A DNA stretch of 64,000 bases from Nonlabens sp. (lineage in GTDB: Bacteria > Bacteroidota > Bacteroidia > Flavobacteriales > Flavobacteriaceae): positions 894,388 through 958,387 of the forward strand of contig NZ_JAGYKG010000001.1 in NCBI RefSeq assembly GCF_018401815.1. The letters run 5' to 3'. How positions within the stretch are numbered: position 1 is the first letter of the stretch; every line of letters starts with the position of its first letter. The notes beneath the pieces are model-generated. The model saw only the letters and a list, made by a program, of their open reading frames with translations. It searched no databases and had not been told where the DNA came from. The translations under genes and the position numbers were made by a program. Of the stretch, positions 16,430 to 26,244 are shown in pieces.

Positions 16430-19400
16430 TAACTTTAAAATAGTCCTTTACCTTATTGAGATATTGAGGCTGCAAAGGTAATACTTGTCTATTTAAAATC
16501 TCCTTGTTATTGAAGTACTTAGAAGCTTCAAGAATTTGAGCGTTAATGTTATTAATAAATTCCCGAGTATTCGTTCGTGCCTCTCTTTTATTCTCCTCAC
16601 CCTGCTCTAATCCAGCATCTTGTAATTTCAACAAATCCTGCTGTATGTCCATCATTCTTTGTTGTACTTCTCTATTAAAGCCTTGATCCAAAAGTTGCCG
16701 CTCCACGGCTTTCATTTTATCTGTGATATCTCCTACCTTTTCTTCTAAACCTTCTCGCCTTATCATGTCTTCCAAATCATTACGCAACTCTTGCTGCTGC
16801 TTGTAGATTTCATATATACGCTTTGATTCTTCTTCGCTTTCTCTATAACGTTGACTGTCGCCTTCCTGCCTTGCACCGCCAACAGCATTACCTGAACCAT
16901 TCTCACCCGAGCTTCCGCTTTTTCCTCCACTACCTTCTGCTTCACCAGCATCTCCATCTTCTCCAGACTGCCCACCTTCACCACTTTTACCCGACTCCCC
17001 TGATTCACCCCCTTCACCACTCTCACCGTTTTTACCAGTCGCTCCTGACTCACCGCTTTCACCAGAGGACCCTTTCTCCCCCTCTTTACCTTCCTCACCA
17101 TCCGAGCCTGGTTGATCTCCTTCACCAGATTTGGAAAGACTCTCTTGCTTCTTAATAATGTTGGGTAATTGAAACCCCGGACCTCCATCCTTTGATTCTC
17201 CCATTCCTGGCATAGGTATCGCATTGTTCATAGCGTCTAACGAATTACTAAGCATCACTGCCAGTGTATTGGCGCCCTTAAATACAAATTGCTGAGAACC
17301 TTGACCCTCTTGCATTTGAAACTCCGCCATCTGTTCCAATGATTTTTCTAGGTAATAATAAATCCCTGTAACCTCCTTATTAATTTCCTGACCTATTTTC
17401 GGATTGCGCGCTGCCAAAGCAAATAGACTGTCGTCTACATGTTCAAAAGCTCGCTCTAAATCCTTTTGCGCTTTAAGCTTGTTACCCAGATTAGGACTGA
17501 GCCTATTCATTTGCTTCATAGACTCCATAAGCGCCTCTTCTTCTATAGAGAATACCATCAAATTATCTAATATTTGACGCAAACTTTCAGCATCTTCTTT
17601 TTCACCTTCTTGAGACATAGCAGACATTTGTGAAGCCATACTTGCCGCTTGTTGTTGCATTTTTTGAGCTGCTTTCTTCTGTTTCTTTTTAGCTTCAGCT
17701 ATTTTAGATTTTTTTAAATCCTGACTAGCTTTCTCTTGCTCTTCTATAATTTCTTGAGATTCTTCAGGCTCAAAATCCATGTTCAAGGGTTTCTTAAGAC
17801 CGTCATTTTCATCTTCCAATTCCTTCAATTCCTTTTCCCAATCTTTATACTCTTCGTTAAGCTTATCTTGATCTTCCTTTTTATTATCTGAACCCTCCTT
17901 TTCTGATTGCTCCTTCTGCTTTTGAGCTATCTTTTCTAGTTCTCTTCCCAACTGCTCCAACTTTTGCTTTACATAATACCTTTTGGTGAGCTCTACGAGC
18001 TGCTCTAAATTTCTCTTCTGCTGCTTGGCCCTTTTCTTAGACTGGTCCATCTTCTCTTTTAATTCCTCTGGAGAAAGTTTATCCTGATACTCTCGAAGTT
18101 CTTTAAGCAACTCTTCATTCTTTTTTAATTCTTCAGCACTCTTCTGCATTCGATCTTCCAACAGTTCCTTCATTGGGTCCTTTTGCGCAGTTGACTTTTG
18201 AAGATTATCTTTCATCTTCTCCAGTTCTTGACGCATTTTTTGCTCTTGCTGCTGTTGATTCTTTAAGGCTTGATCTAGACTGCGCTTATCATTAAAACTG
18301 CGATCCTTTTTTTGAAGTTGATCTTTGGAGATGTCATCCAACTTCTCCTGTTGGATTTGTTGCTCTTTTACGGCTTCCTCTAATTTGGAAAAGGATTCCT
18401 TTTGCTTAGCAAATTGTTGATCCTCAAGCTCTTCATTAGATGACTTGCGGTAAGAAAAAACTTCAGATATAGTAGATTTATAGTTGTTAACTATATCATT
18501 ATCAATGACTTCAAAATATAATTGATAACTTGATCCCGATTTTAAAGGAATATCGCCAGGAAACCTGAGTAAAAACTGGTCAAAAGTACCCCGATTGGCA
18601 CCCAAGTCGTAACTCTTAATCTTCGAAACATCTTCTGACGGATAATACACCAATTGTGTCTTACGTATACCATAATCATCGGCAACTTGACCTTTAAAGT
18701 ACATTACGTCCGATTCTATAGAATCTCTCTTCATTTCTACATCCAATTCTGGATACTCATCTTTAACCACATCAATTTTGAAATTAAGAGTTTCGTATTC
18801 TTTGATATAATCATTAGAAGTGGATATGGCGTATTTAAATGGTTGCATTACCGCTTTCGCGAAAGTGAAACTACCATCCACCTCCTTGAACCTGTTCCTG
18901 TCTTCCTGGGTATTAAAGCCTACATGAGTAGTTTTTGTTGCATTCAAAGTCCAAGTAATTTGAGTTCCTTGTGGAACAATTGCATTACCCGTACTTGCCA
19001 ATTTCTCATCTGCTTTACCTGTGTGAGGTGGGTAATTCAAAAAAAGTTCAAAACCATTGATAACAGGAACATCGTCTACATTTAAAACGTACTTCTTGCT
19101 CATCACCTCGTTTGCAATCAACTGAAATTGAATAGCTTCTAAAGGTTTAGAAAATATAAAACTGAATGTTCCCGGAGCTTCGGGAGTCAAAAAATAAGTC
19201 TGATCGTTATAATTAATAGTGACATTCTCTGGGATTTTACGCCCACTTACCTGTACCTGAAGCTTAAAATCCCTCCGTTGCAAAGTAGTCAACTCTTTAT
19301 TGATAACGGAAAAAGTAAAAGGCGCTGGCGGAATGTACTCGTTATTGAAGTCGGCAACCCGTTTTGCACCATCTGTTAGTACTTCATTATTTCCTGTAAA

Positions 19401-19901
19401 AAATAGGCCCGCTATAATAGCAACAGGAATGGCTAAGTACGGTAAAAACTTTTTGTTCTTTTTGTAATCTATAGCAAGGCTGAAAGGAATGGGTTTAAGG
19501 TCCTCACTCTTTTGATTGATACTCGCCCATGTCAACTCATCATCTCCCCCATTTTGATGAAGCTGTAGCACATTGATCAATTTATCAGAAACTTCAGGAA
19601 AATGGGCTCCAATAATTGTACTTGCATCTCTAAAATTAATTCCTCTAGACAATTTCCATAGTCGCGCTAGCGGAACCCCAACAAAGCGAATCAAAAGAAA
19701 TAGTTCCATGATCATAAATAAACCAAACAAAATAGTTCTTCCCAACGGATTGAGCCATAAGAAATACTCGATAACTACAGTTACTAAAAAATACAACAGG
19801 CCTAGAGCAGCAAATAAAATCACTCCGCGTATTAAAGCGTTGCGGTAGTATTTACTGATAAATCGTTGGAGCTTTTGCTCTATAATCTCAAAGTTTGTCA
19901 T
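16422..19901 (-). CDS. DUF4175 family giant membrane protein with a collagen-like tract
   Basis: This 1159-residue protein has two N-terminal membrane helices (about residues 24-44 and 49-70), a third near 152-168, and a periplasmic beta-rich part. A very long coiled-coil region rich in Lys, Glu and Gln follows (about 490-770). Near residues 932-988 there are about 19 Gly-X-Y triplets made of small and charged residues. A C-terminal helical region ends VKDYFKVND. It matches the Bacteroidota DUF4175 family, of unknown function. It overlaps ybeY by 8 nt and heads the ybeY-mnmG-methyltransferase transcript. A one-mismatch copy of the iterated palindrome encodes TFAKAV near residue 347. Confidence 0.85.
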   Translation of the reverse strand: MTNFEIIEQKLQRFISKYYRNALIRGVILFAALGLLYFLVTVVIEYFLWLNPLGRTILFGLFMIMELFLLIRFVGVPLARLWKLSRGINFRDASTIIGAHFPEVSDKLINVLQLHQNGGDDELTWASINQKSEDLKPIPFSLAIDYKKNKKFLPYLAIPVAIIAGLFFTGNNEVLTDGAKRVADFNNEYIPPAPFTFSVINKELTTLQRRDFKLQVQVSGRKIPENVTINYNDQTYFLTPEAPGTFSFIFSKPLEAIQFQLIANEVMSKKYVLNVDDVPVINGFELFLNYPPHTGKADEKLASTGNAIVPQGTQITWTLNATKTTHVGFNTQEDRNRFKEVDGSFTFAKAVMQPFKYAISTSNDYIKEYETLNFKIDVVKDEYPELDVEMKRDSIESDVMYFKGQVADDYGIRKTQLVYYPSEDVSKIKSYDLGANRGTFDQFLLRFPGDIPLKSGSSYQLYFEVIDNDIVNNYKSTISEVFSYRKSSNEELEDQQFAKQKESFSKLEEAVKEQQIQQEKLDDISKDQLQKKDRSFNDKRSLDQALKNQQQQEQKMRQELEKMKDNLQKSTAQKDPMKELLEDRMQKSAEELKKNEELLKELREYQDKLSPEELKEKMDQSKKRAKQQKRNLEQLVELTKRYYVKQKLEQLGRELEKIAQKQKEQSEKEGSDNKKEDQDKLNEEYKDWEKELKELEDENDGLKKPLNMDFEPEESQEIIEEQEKASQDLKKSKIAEAKKKQKKAAQKMQQQAASMASQMSAMSQEGEKEDAESLRQILDNLMVFSIEEEALMESMKQMNRLSPNLGNKLKAQKDLERAFEHVDDSLFALAARNPKIGQEINKEVTGIYYYLEKSLEQMAEFQMQEGQGSQQFVFKGANTLAVMLSNSLDAMNNAIPMPGMGESKDGGPGFQLPNIIKKQESLSKSGEGDQPGSDGEEGKEGEKGSSGESGESGATGKNGESGEGGESGESGKSGEGGQSGEDGDAGEAEGSGGKSGSSGENGSGNAVGGARQEGDSQRYRESEEESKRIYEIYKQQQELRNDLEDMIRREGLEEKVGDITDKMKAVERQLLDQGFNREVQQRMMDIQQDLLKLQDAGLEQGEENKREARTNTREFINNINAQILEASKYFNNKEILNRQVLPLQPQYLNKVKDYFKVND
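18852..18867. repeat. iterated palindrome copy 4 (one mismatch)
   Basis: CGCTTTCGCGAAAGTG in the DUF4175 gene, read as TFAKAV in the FAKA frame. Confidence 0.85.
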
Positions 19902-20216
19902 GGCTTATATAGTCGCGTACTTACCGTAAATATAACGGATTAGAACGACCTTTATGATATGTGAGTGACCATGGATTAAAAATTGATCCTAAGACTTGGC
20001 ATAGCGTTTATGATAAGTCCATTCCGCAGAGTGTTCTAAGAGATCATTAACAATTGAAGTAATCGTTAGTATAGTAGAATTACGTAATGCTCAGGTTGCG
20101 TCCCTTAAGATTGCAAGTCGTCTAAATAAAAACATCATAAAACATAAGATTGGTTCTTTAGCCAAATGAAACCCTACTAGGTTGTTCTCGGCTCTTTCTT
20201 ACTCCTAACTAATCCA
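19902..20216. other. intergenic gap between divergent DUF4175 and gltX
   Basis: About 315 nt separate the DUF4175 start from the gltX promoter. A TATATTTA on the minus strand near 19930 could be a weak -7 box for the DUF4175 transcript. I see no small gene, RNA or repeat here. Confidence 0.4.
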
Positions 20217-20224
20217 TATCTTTG
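20217..20224 (+). promoter_or_regulatory. -7 box for gltX
   Basis: TATCTTTG, 24 nt before the gltX ATG. A clear -33 TTG at usual spacing is not obvious. Confidence 0.6.
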
Positions 20225-20248
20225 CAGCACATTAAAAAATGCTAAGAA

Positions 20249-21766
20249 ATGAGTACAGATGTACGTGTAAGATTTGCTCCTAGTCCCACGGGGCCACTTC
20301 ATATAGGTGGTGTAAGAACAGCGCTTTTCAACTATTTATTTGCCAAAAAGCACAACGGAACCTTTATCCTACGTATAGAAGATACCGATCAAAACAGGTA
20401 TGTAGAAAGCGCGGAAGAGTATATAATAGAAGCATTGAACTGGTGTAATATTCCTTATGATGAGGGACCAGGAAAAGAAGGCAATTGCGGACCTTACCGT
20501 CAGAGCGAGCGCAAAAACATGTACCGAGCTTATGCTGAAGAATTGGTGGAAAAAGATGCCGCTTATTATGCATTTGACACAGCTGAAGAATTAGCGCAAG
20601 CAAGAGCTAGTTGTGAAGCAACTACCGAGACCTTTATTTATAATCATAACAATAGATTGAACTTTACTAACTCTTTAACTTTAAATCCAGAAGAAGTAAA
20701 AAAGCGATTGGATCGCGGTGATGAATTTGCGGTGCGTTTCAAGCCAGAATTAAAAATCTTAAACATGTACGACGAAATCCGTAAAGGAATAGAAATCGAT
20801 ACTGCTTTACTAGATGATAAAGTTCTTTTTAAAAGTGATGGTATGCCTACTTATCACCTAGCAAATGTGGTAGATGATCATACCATGAAGATTTCTCACG
20901 TTATTCGTGGAGAAGAATGGCTGCCTAGCATGGCTTTGCATGTATTGTTATATGAGAGTTTTGGTTGGGATCGACCTAAATTCGCACATTTACCCTTGAT
21001 ATTAAAACCTACTGGTAAAGGAAAATTGAGTAAGCGCGATGGAGACAAAATGGGGTTTTCTGTATTTCCATTGGAGTGGAAAGACCCTCAAACTGGTGAG
21101 GTTTCAACTGGATTTAGAGAAGATGGCTTTCTACCAGAAGCGATGGTAAACATTTTAGCATTTTTAGGTTGGAATCCTGGATCAGATCAAGAGATATTTA
21201 GTTTAGAAGAATTGGTTCAAGCTTTTAGCCTAGCTAAGGTCAACAGCTCTGGTGCAAAGTATGATCCTGAAAAGGCAAAGTGGTTTCAACAACAATGGTA
21301 TGTACATCAAGATGATGCTGTTGTAGGTGCCGCTTTCGCGAAAGCGTTACAAGAAAAAAACATCCCTTACGGTTCTAAAGATTATGTAAGCATAGTCGCT
21401 GGAATGGTAAAGGAACGAGCTGTATTTACAAAAGATTTATTTGAGCTGGCTGGATTCTTTTTCACAGCGCCACCTAATTATGATGAAAAAGCAGTAAAAA
21501 AATCTTGGAAAGAAGACACGAATCAAATCATGTCTGACGTCATTCAAGTGATAAAAGGTACCGAAGATGATACTGCTGCTGGATTAAGTACTGCAATTAA
21601 AGGCTGGATTACTTCTCAAGAAATGGGATTTGGTAAAGTGATGATGCCCTTAAGACTAGCACTAGTTGGTAGCCTTATGGGACCAGATGTATTTGAAATT
21701 GCTGCCATAATAGGTAAAAAAGAAACTATAAGTCGGATCAACACGGCGAAGGAAAAATTGGGATAA
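20249..21766 (+). CDS. gltX: glutamyl-tRNA synthetase
   Basis: This 505-residue class I aminoacyl-tRNA synthetase charges tRNA-Glu. The HIGH-type motif is in RFAPSPTGPLHIGGVRTAL, the LRIEDTDQ signature follows, and the KMSKS-type loop appears as KLSKRDG at about residue 263. The C-terminal anticodon-binding region is complete and the length is normal. It is transcribed alone. A palindrome copy in the C-terminal half encodes AAFAKALQEK. Confidence 0.97.
   Translation: MSTDVRVRFAPSPTGPLHIGGVRTALFNYLFAKKHNGTFILRIEDTDQNRYVESAEEYIIEALNWCNIPYDEGPGKEGNCGPYRQSERKNMYRAYAEELVEKDAAYYAFDTAEELAQARASCEATTETFIYNHNNRLNFTNSLTLNPEEVKKRLDRGDEFAVRFKPELKILNMYDEIRKGIEIDTALLDDKVLFKSDGMPTYHLANVVDDHTMKISHVIRGEEWLPSMALHVLLYESFGWDRPKFAHLPLILKPTGKGKLSKRDGDKMGFSVFPLEWKDPQTGEVSTGFREDGFLPEAMVNILAFLGWNPGSDQEIFSLEELVQAFSLAKVNSSGAKYDPEKAKWFQQQWYVHQDDAVVGAAFAKALQEKNIPYGSKDYVSIVAGMVKERAVFTKDLFELAGFFFTAPPNYDEKAVKKSWKEDTNQIMSDVIQVIKGTEDDTAAGLSTAIKGWITSQEMGFGKVMMPLRLALVGSLMGPDVFEIAAIIGKKETISRINTAKEKLG
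21331..21346. repeat. iterated palindrome copy 5
   Basis: Perfect CGCTTTCGCGAAAGCG in gltX, read as AFAKA. Confidence 0.95.
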
Positions 21767-22121
21767 CCCTTTTTACACCAATAAGAAGCCTGCTAAAATT
21801 AAGTTACGGATCATGGGTACATAATAGTAATGTAACTGCTCTTAGCTTCGGGACTTTCCACTTTATCCACCCCTATGTGTCCATTTCAAAATTTATAAAG
21901 AATCCTCTAGTAGTTCTTATGCATAGCTCATAACAACCGAAGCAAACAACACGGATAAAAGGAACGTATTCTTCATAATAACTGTAACAAACAGAACAAA
22001 CATAGTAATTAGCTATAATAAACGAGTGCTATCCGTTTTATAATAGGATCTTACTGCCTTAATAAGGCATAACTTGATTATATTTATAGATAATTATTAT
22101 TAACCTTTATAAATAAACACC
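21767..22121. other. intergenic gap between gltX and the SPFH gene
   Basis: 355 nt with no open frame, RNA or hairpin that I can support. A TATATTTAT at about 22080 could be a weak -7 box for the SPFH gene. Confidence 0.4.
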
Positions 22122-23123
22122 ATGGGCGGATTTGGAATATTTCTAATACCTGTATTACTAGTGATCGGATTTTTTTTATTAGTAGGCACATTTTTCACCG
22201 TAAAACAACAAACTGCTGCAGTAGTAGAGCGTTTTGGTAAATTTACCACAATGCGACAATCGGGATTACAACTTAAAATACCCGTAATTGATAAAATAGC
22301 TGGGAGGATCAATTTAAAAATCCAACAACTCGATGTAATTGTAGAGACCAAAACTAAAGATGATGTATTTGTTCGTCTTAAAATTTCGGTACAATTTCAA
22401 GTAAGAAGAGAAAAAGTATACGATGCATTTTATAGACTTCAGAATCCGCATGATCAGATTACCGCTTATGTATTTGATGTAGTGCGTGCCGAAGTTCCTA
22501 AAATGAAACTGGATTACGTGTTTGAAAAGAAAGATGATATTGCGATTGCTGTAAAACGCGAATTAAACGAAGCCATGATGGATTATGGTTACGACATCAT
22601 TAAAACACTTGTAACGGACATTGATCCTGATATACAAGTAAAGGCAGCTATGAATAGAATTAATGCCGCAGAGCGCGAGAAAACAGCTGCTGAATACGAA
22701 GCAGAAGCAGATCGTATCAAGATAGTTGCAAAAGCACGTGCAGAAGCAGAGTCCAAACGTCTACAAGGGCAAGGTATCGCAGATCAACGACGTGAGATCG
22801 CTCGAGGTTTGGAAGAAAGTGTGGATGTGCTTAACAATGTTGGTATCAATTCTCAAGAAGCGAGTGCATTGATCGTTGTTACGCAACATTATGACACGCT
22901 TCAGTCTATTGGTGAAGCAACACAGTCCAACTTGATCCTACTTCCTAACTCACCACAAGCAGGTAGCGATATGTTGAATAACATGATTGCAAGCTTTACT
23001 GCTAGTGCTCAGATAGGAGAACAGATGAAAAAAACAAATGCTACCAAAGAAGCAAAAGTGAAAAGAGAATCTCGATCTCAAAGAGACGATTCAAACTATG
23101 AAGAAGATCGGAATAAAGAATAA
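22122..23123 (+). CDS. SPFH/band 7 domain membrane protein
   Basis: This 333-residue protein starts with a membrane helix (about residues 3-24), followed by an SPFH (stomatin, prohibitin, flotillin, HflK/C) domain. The segment QTAAVVERFGKFTTMRQSGL is typical. An Ala/Glu-rich coiled coil (AAEREKTAAEYEAEADRIK) follows near residues 185-225, and the tail is charged. Such proteins form membrane-associated oligomers that scaffold proteases or order lipid domains. No NfeD-type partner gene is beside it. A hairpin terminator follows, shared with the convergent DUF6327 operon. Confidence 0.88.
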   Translation: MGGFGIFLIPVLLVIGFFLLVGTFFTVKQQTAAVVERFGKFTTMRQSGLQLKIPVIDKIAGRINLKIQQLDVIVETKTKDDVFVRLKISVQFQVRREKVYDAFYRLQNPHDQITAYVFDVVRAEVPKMKLDYVFEKKDDIAIAVKRELNEAMMDYGYDIIKTLVTDIDPDIQVKAAMNRINAAEREKTAAEYEAEADRIKIVAKARAEAESKRLQGQGIADQRREIARGLEESVDVLNNVGINSQEASALIVVTQHYDTLQSIGEATQSNLILLPNSPQAGSDMLNNMIASFTASAQIGEQMKKTNATKEAKVKRESRSQRDDSNYEEDRNKE

Positions 23124-23152
23124 TCTTTGATAAACACTCATTTATAAAAAAC

Positions 23153-23182
23153 ATAAACGCGATCCTTTCAGATCGCGTTTAT
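23153..23182. terminator. bidirectional terminator hairpin
   Basis: A 12-bp perfect stem (ATAAACGCGATC and its complement) with a 6-nt loop lies between the convergent SPFH gene and the DUF6327 operon. Confidence 0.75.
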
Positions 23183-23206
23183 TATGATTTATCTTTTTAA
23201 AAGAAG

Positions 23207-23419
23207 TTACTTTTTTGAGCCTAAAAGCTTATCCACTATTTTAAGAACCACTGCTTTTTTAGCTATAGAACTAATGATATTTGTTAATATTGATGCGGCA
23301 GACAGTCTATCTTTAACTTCATTTACTTGAAGCTTCATCATCTCTTGTTGTACTTGTTGCTGCAGTTTAAGATATCTTAAATCGCTATCTATCTCTTCAA
23401 AACTATTATATACCCTCAT
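23207..23419 (-). CDS. DUF6327 family small protein
   Basis: This 70-residue protein has an N-terminal helical, Gln-rich part and a short hydrophobic segment near residues 45-62. It resembles the flavobacterial DUF6327 family, which usually follows YtxH and holin-like genes; function unknown. Its ATG overlaps the upstream stop by 4 nt (ATGA), which shows tight coupling. It is the last gene before the terminator. Confidence 0.75.
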   Translation of the reverse strand: MRVYNSFEEIDSDLRYLKLQQQVQQEMMKLQVNEVKDRLSAASILTNIISSIAKKAVVLKIVDKLLGSKK

Positions 23420-23790
23420 GATTCTTTAGCATTTTTATCTTCATTATGATTAAAAAATTGGGTGCTTGCTTTTTTTACTAAAATCTTTTCTAAAGTTCCC
23501 TTCATAAAAAAAGAACATATAATCATTACAAAAAGATAAAAACCACCCACTATTAAATATCCTAAAGCGGTACTATCCAATAACTCACCTAGGAACATAG
23601 CTAAAGCTAGGCTTAAAAAAAATAACGCAATAAGAAGAAAAAAACTTAAAATGAGTTGGTAACTTCCAGCTACGACCCCTTTCATAATTTTTTTAAAAAG
23701 ATCTAATTTATGATAGCGTATCGAAGATTCTATGTAATCCTCGGCAGCCTTAGTAAATTCTCGAAAATTATCAGATAAGTTAGTTCCCAA
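23416..23790 (-). CDS. holin-like (Holin-X family) membrane protein
   Basis: This 124-residue protein has two membrane helices (about residues 44-68 and 75-97) with a basic, helical N-terminus. It fits the phage holin family/Holin-X annotation often given to flavobacterial proteins in this operon. There are no phage genes nearby, so I do not infer lysis. The middle position between YtxH and DUF6327 genes suggests an envelope or stress role; this is inference. Confidence 0.78.
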   Translation of the reverse strand: MGTNLSDNFREFTKAAEDYIESSIRYHKLDLFKKIMKGVVAGSYQLILSFFLLIALFFLSLALAMFLGELLDSTALGYLIVGGFYLFVMIICSFFMKGTLEKILVKKASTQFFNHNEDKNAKES

Positions 23791-23799
23791 AATATAGAT

Positions 23800-24192
23800 T
23801 TATGCTTTCTCTTTTGAAGCGTTTGACTTTTGCAATTTTGCATTTTGTTCACGTAATTGCTCGAGTTTAGCTTCTAATGCTAATATAGCTTCATCGGCCT
23901 TATAACTTGCGCTAGATAAAGCTGTTTCGATACGATCCTCTATACTGCCTTTTAATTCTGTAGCTGTAGAATTTAAAGAAGACGTAAATTGAGCAGCTTT
24001 TTGTGAAACTTCTGCATAAGTTTTACGAGCTTGTTCGTCCATATCTCGCTGAGCTTTTCGAGCTTGCTTTTTAATCTTCTTTCTAGTTTTCTCTCCACTC
24101 TCTGGTGCATACAACAATCCGGCTGTAGCTCCTATTGCCGCGCCTACGGCTAATGCTATTAATGTAGTTGCTGATTTAGACATGTTTTCCAT
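23800..24192 (-). CDS. YtxH domain-containing protein
   Basis: This 130-residue protein begins with a glycine-rich membrane helix (LIALAVGAAIGATAGLLYAP) followed by the YtxH motif ESGEKTRKKIKKQARKAQ. A long amphipathic, apolipoprotein-like helical tail rich in Ala, Glu and Lys completes it. YtxH proteins are linked to general stress responses in other bacteria. The start may be the ATG at 24192 or the one three codons later (MSKSATT). It heads the operon with the holin-like and DUF6327 genes. Confidence 0.85.
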   Translation of the reverse strand: MENMSKSATTLIALAVGAAIGATAGLLYAPESGEKTRKKIKKQARKAQRDMDEQARKTYAEVSQKAAQFTSSLNSTATELKGSIEDRIETALSSASYKADEAILALEAKLEQLREQNAKLQKSNASKEKA

Positions 24193-24207
24193 TTTTTACG
24201 TTGAACT

Positions 24208-24215
24208 CAAAGATA
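24208..24215 (-). promoter_or_regulatory. -7 box for the YtxH operon
   Basis: TATCTTTG on the minus strand, 15 nt before the first possible ATG. The gap to glnS (24193-24493) otherwise holds only the glnS terminator. Confidence 0.6.
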
Positions 24216-24344
24216 CTTGTAAACCACACCCATCTAAGTTAATAACGAGTTAAGCTTAGAGGTATTAATATTAAATCATTCCTAATTAAGTAATATTAAC
24301 CATAAATTTAGTTAAATTTATGCATATTTGATAACATACTATCA

Positions 24345-24372
24345 AAAAAGCTCACTTGTAGGTGAGCTTTTT
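24345..24372 (-). terminator. intrinsic terminator downstream of glnS
   Basis: An 11-bp stem (AAAAAGCTCAC and complement) with a 6-nt loop gives a U-run on the minus strand, about 120 nt after the glnS stop. Confidence 0.75.
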
Positions 24373-24493
24373 GTTGTCGCATAACTTTATTTTTCATTCG
24401 GCAGTAGGTACCGGTTTTTTTACCTGTAAAAGTTAGGGCATACCCTTTTGTCACAGTAAAGTAGGAAGCGGTACCTCCTCTATATCCCTTGAT

Positions 24494-26173
24494 CTACGTA
24501 TCTAACTTCGCCCACGTATCCCTTAAGGTTACTGTACGATTGAATACCATTAGATCTTCAGTACTATCTGGATCTACACAAAAGTATCCCATACGTTGAA
24601 ACTGTACCGTATCTCCTGCCGCTAAGTTTTTCATAGCAGGCTCTGCCATAGCTGTAATCACTTCCAATGATTCTGGATTAACAAATTCCATAAAATCTTT
24701 TTCCTTATCTGTATCAGGTGACGCAACGGTAAATAAGCGGTCGTAAAGTCTTACTTCCACTGGTAATGCATGAGCAACACTCACCCAGTGCAGGGTTCCT
24801 TTAACTTTACGCATACTAGCGTCTGTGCCACTACTGCTGCGAGAATCTGGATCATATGTAGCATGAATTTCTGTAATATTACCGTCAGCATCTTTAATAC
24901 ACCTTTCCCCTTTTATGATATAGGCATTTTTAAGGCGTACTTCTTTTCCATTCTTAAGTCGGAAAAACTTCTTGTTTCCTTCCTCTTTATAATCTTCTCG
25001 TTCAATAAAGACCTCCCTTGAAAAGGGAACTTCTCTATACCCTCTAGACACATCTTCCTGACTATTCTCTGCCTCTAACATTTCCACTTTCCCCTCTGGA
25101 TAGTTGGTAATTATCAATTTAATAGGATCAAGAACACACATAACTCGATCTGCAGCCTTATTCAAATCATCGCGTAAATGAAATTCCAAATGATTCATAT
25201 CTACTAGATTATCTCGTTTACCTATACCTATAGATTCTGCAAAATTTTTAATTGCATTTGCGGTATAACCCCGACGACGCAATCCGGAAATCGTAGTCAT
25301 ACGCGGATCATCCCAGCCTGTAACAATTCCTTGTTCTACTAGTTGCTGGAGTTTTCGCTTACTGGTAACTGTATGAGAAACGTTTCTACGAGCAAATTCT
25401 CTTTGTTTAGGACGAAGCTTATTAGGAGCTACAATTTGATCTAAAAACCAATCGTATAACTCTCTGTGGGGTAGAAATTCTAAGGTGCAAAAAGAATGAG
25501 AAATTTGTTCTAAATAATCACTTTCCCCATGTGTCCAATCGTACATAGGATAAATCTTCCAGGCTTCCCCTGTTCTATGATGTGAGCGATTTACTACTCG
25601 ATACATGATGGGATCACGCATCAACATATTAGTGGACTGCATATTTATTTTGGCTCTTAAAACATGCTCTGACTCCCCATACTCACCATTTTTCATTCCT
25701 TTAAAAAGCGCTAGGTTTTCCTCTACACTTCTATCGCGAAAGGGTCCGTTTACACCTGGTTGTGTCGGTGTTCCTTTTTGATCGGCAATTTCTTCACTGG
25801 ACTGAGAATCTACATAAGCTTTACCATCTTTTATCATTTGAACGGCCCAATCGTATAATTCTTGAAAATAGTCTGATGCAAAACACAGCTCATCCCATTG
25901 ATAACCTAGCCATTCCACATCCTTTTTAATGGCATCTACGTATTTAGCTTCTTCCTTTGCAGGATTAGTATCATCAAAACGCAAGTTCACCGGTTGACCA
26001 AACTTCTCTCCTAACCCAAAATTGAGACATATAGCGCTTGCGTGCCCAATGTGCAAAAACCCATTAGGTTCTGGTGGGAAACGAAAACGCAATTTATCTT
26101 TAGAAAGCCCATTATTCAAATCATCTTCAATAATGTCTTCTATAAAATTATTAGGTTTTTTATCTTCACTCAT
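24494..26173 (-). CDS. glnS: glutaminyl-tRNA synthetase
   Basis: This 559-residue class I synthetase charges tRNA-Gln. The motif FPPEPNGFLHIGHASAI is followed by FDDTNPAKEE, and the KMSKS-type loop is VTSKRKL. The C-terminal beta-barrel anticodon-binding domains are present and the length is normal. Having both glnS and gltX suggests direct Gln-tRNA charging, although a GatCAB route may coexist elsewhere. I placed the start at 26173 (MSEDKKPNN). An upstream in-frame extension would overlap the divergent folB gene and its promoter. Confidence 0.96.
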   Translation of the reverse strand: MSEDKKPNNFIEDIIEDDLNNGLSKDKLRFRFPPEPNGFLHIGHASAICLNFGLGEKFGQPVNLRFDDTNPAKEEAKYVDAIKKDVEWLGYQWDELCFASDYFQELYDWAVQMIKDGKAYVDSQSSEEIADQKGTPTQPGVNGPFRDRSVEENLALFKGMKNGEYGESEHVLRAKINMQSTNMLMRDPIMYRVVNRSHHRTGEAWKIYPMYDWTHGESDYLEQISHSFCTLEFLPHRELYDWFLDQIVAPNKLRPKQREFARRNVSHTVTSKRKLQQLVEQGIVTGWDDPRMTTISGLRRRGYTANAIKNFAESIGIGKRDNLVDMNHLEFHLRDDLNKAADRVMCVLDPIKLIITNYPEGKVEMLEAENSQEDVSRGYREVPFSREVFIEREDYKEEGNKKFFRLKNGKEVRLKNAYIIKGERCIKDADGNITEIHATYDPDSRSSSGTDASMRKVKGTLHWVSVAHALPVEVRLYDRLFTVASPDTDKEKDFMEFVNPESLEVITAMAEPAMKNLAAGDTVQFQRMGYFCVDPDSTEDLMVFNRTVTLRDTWAKLDT

Positions 26174-26193
26174 TTGTATCCTTTTTACCAATA

Positions 26194-26201
26194 CAAATTT
26201 A
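26194..26201 (-). promoter_or_regulatory. -7 box for glnS
   Basis: TAAATTTG on the minus strand, 20 nt before the glnS ATG. It lies back to back with the folB promoter. Confidence 0.55.
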
Positions 26202-26232
26202 CTGTTTATTTTACTCCTATCGTTGTACAGAC

Positions 26233-26240
26233 TATCTTTG
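26233..26240 (+). promoter_or_regulatory. -7 box for folB, very close to the start codon
   Basis: TATCTTTG ends 4 nt before the folB ATG, suggesting a leaderless transcript. Confidence 0.6.
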
Positions 26241-26244
26241 TTCC

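Noticed and set aside
16763..17224. Long overlapping frames on both strands
   Set aside because: They are shadows of the Gly-rich tract in the DUF4175 gene; biased codons keep other frames open.
23416..23790. Prophage hint from a holin-like protein
   Set aside because: No other phage genes, integrase or att sites nearby. The gene sits in a regular YtxH-DUF6327 operon.
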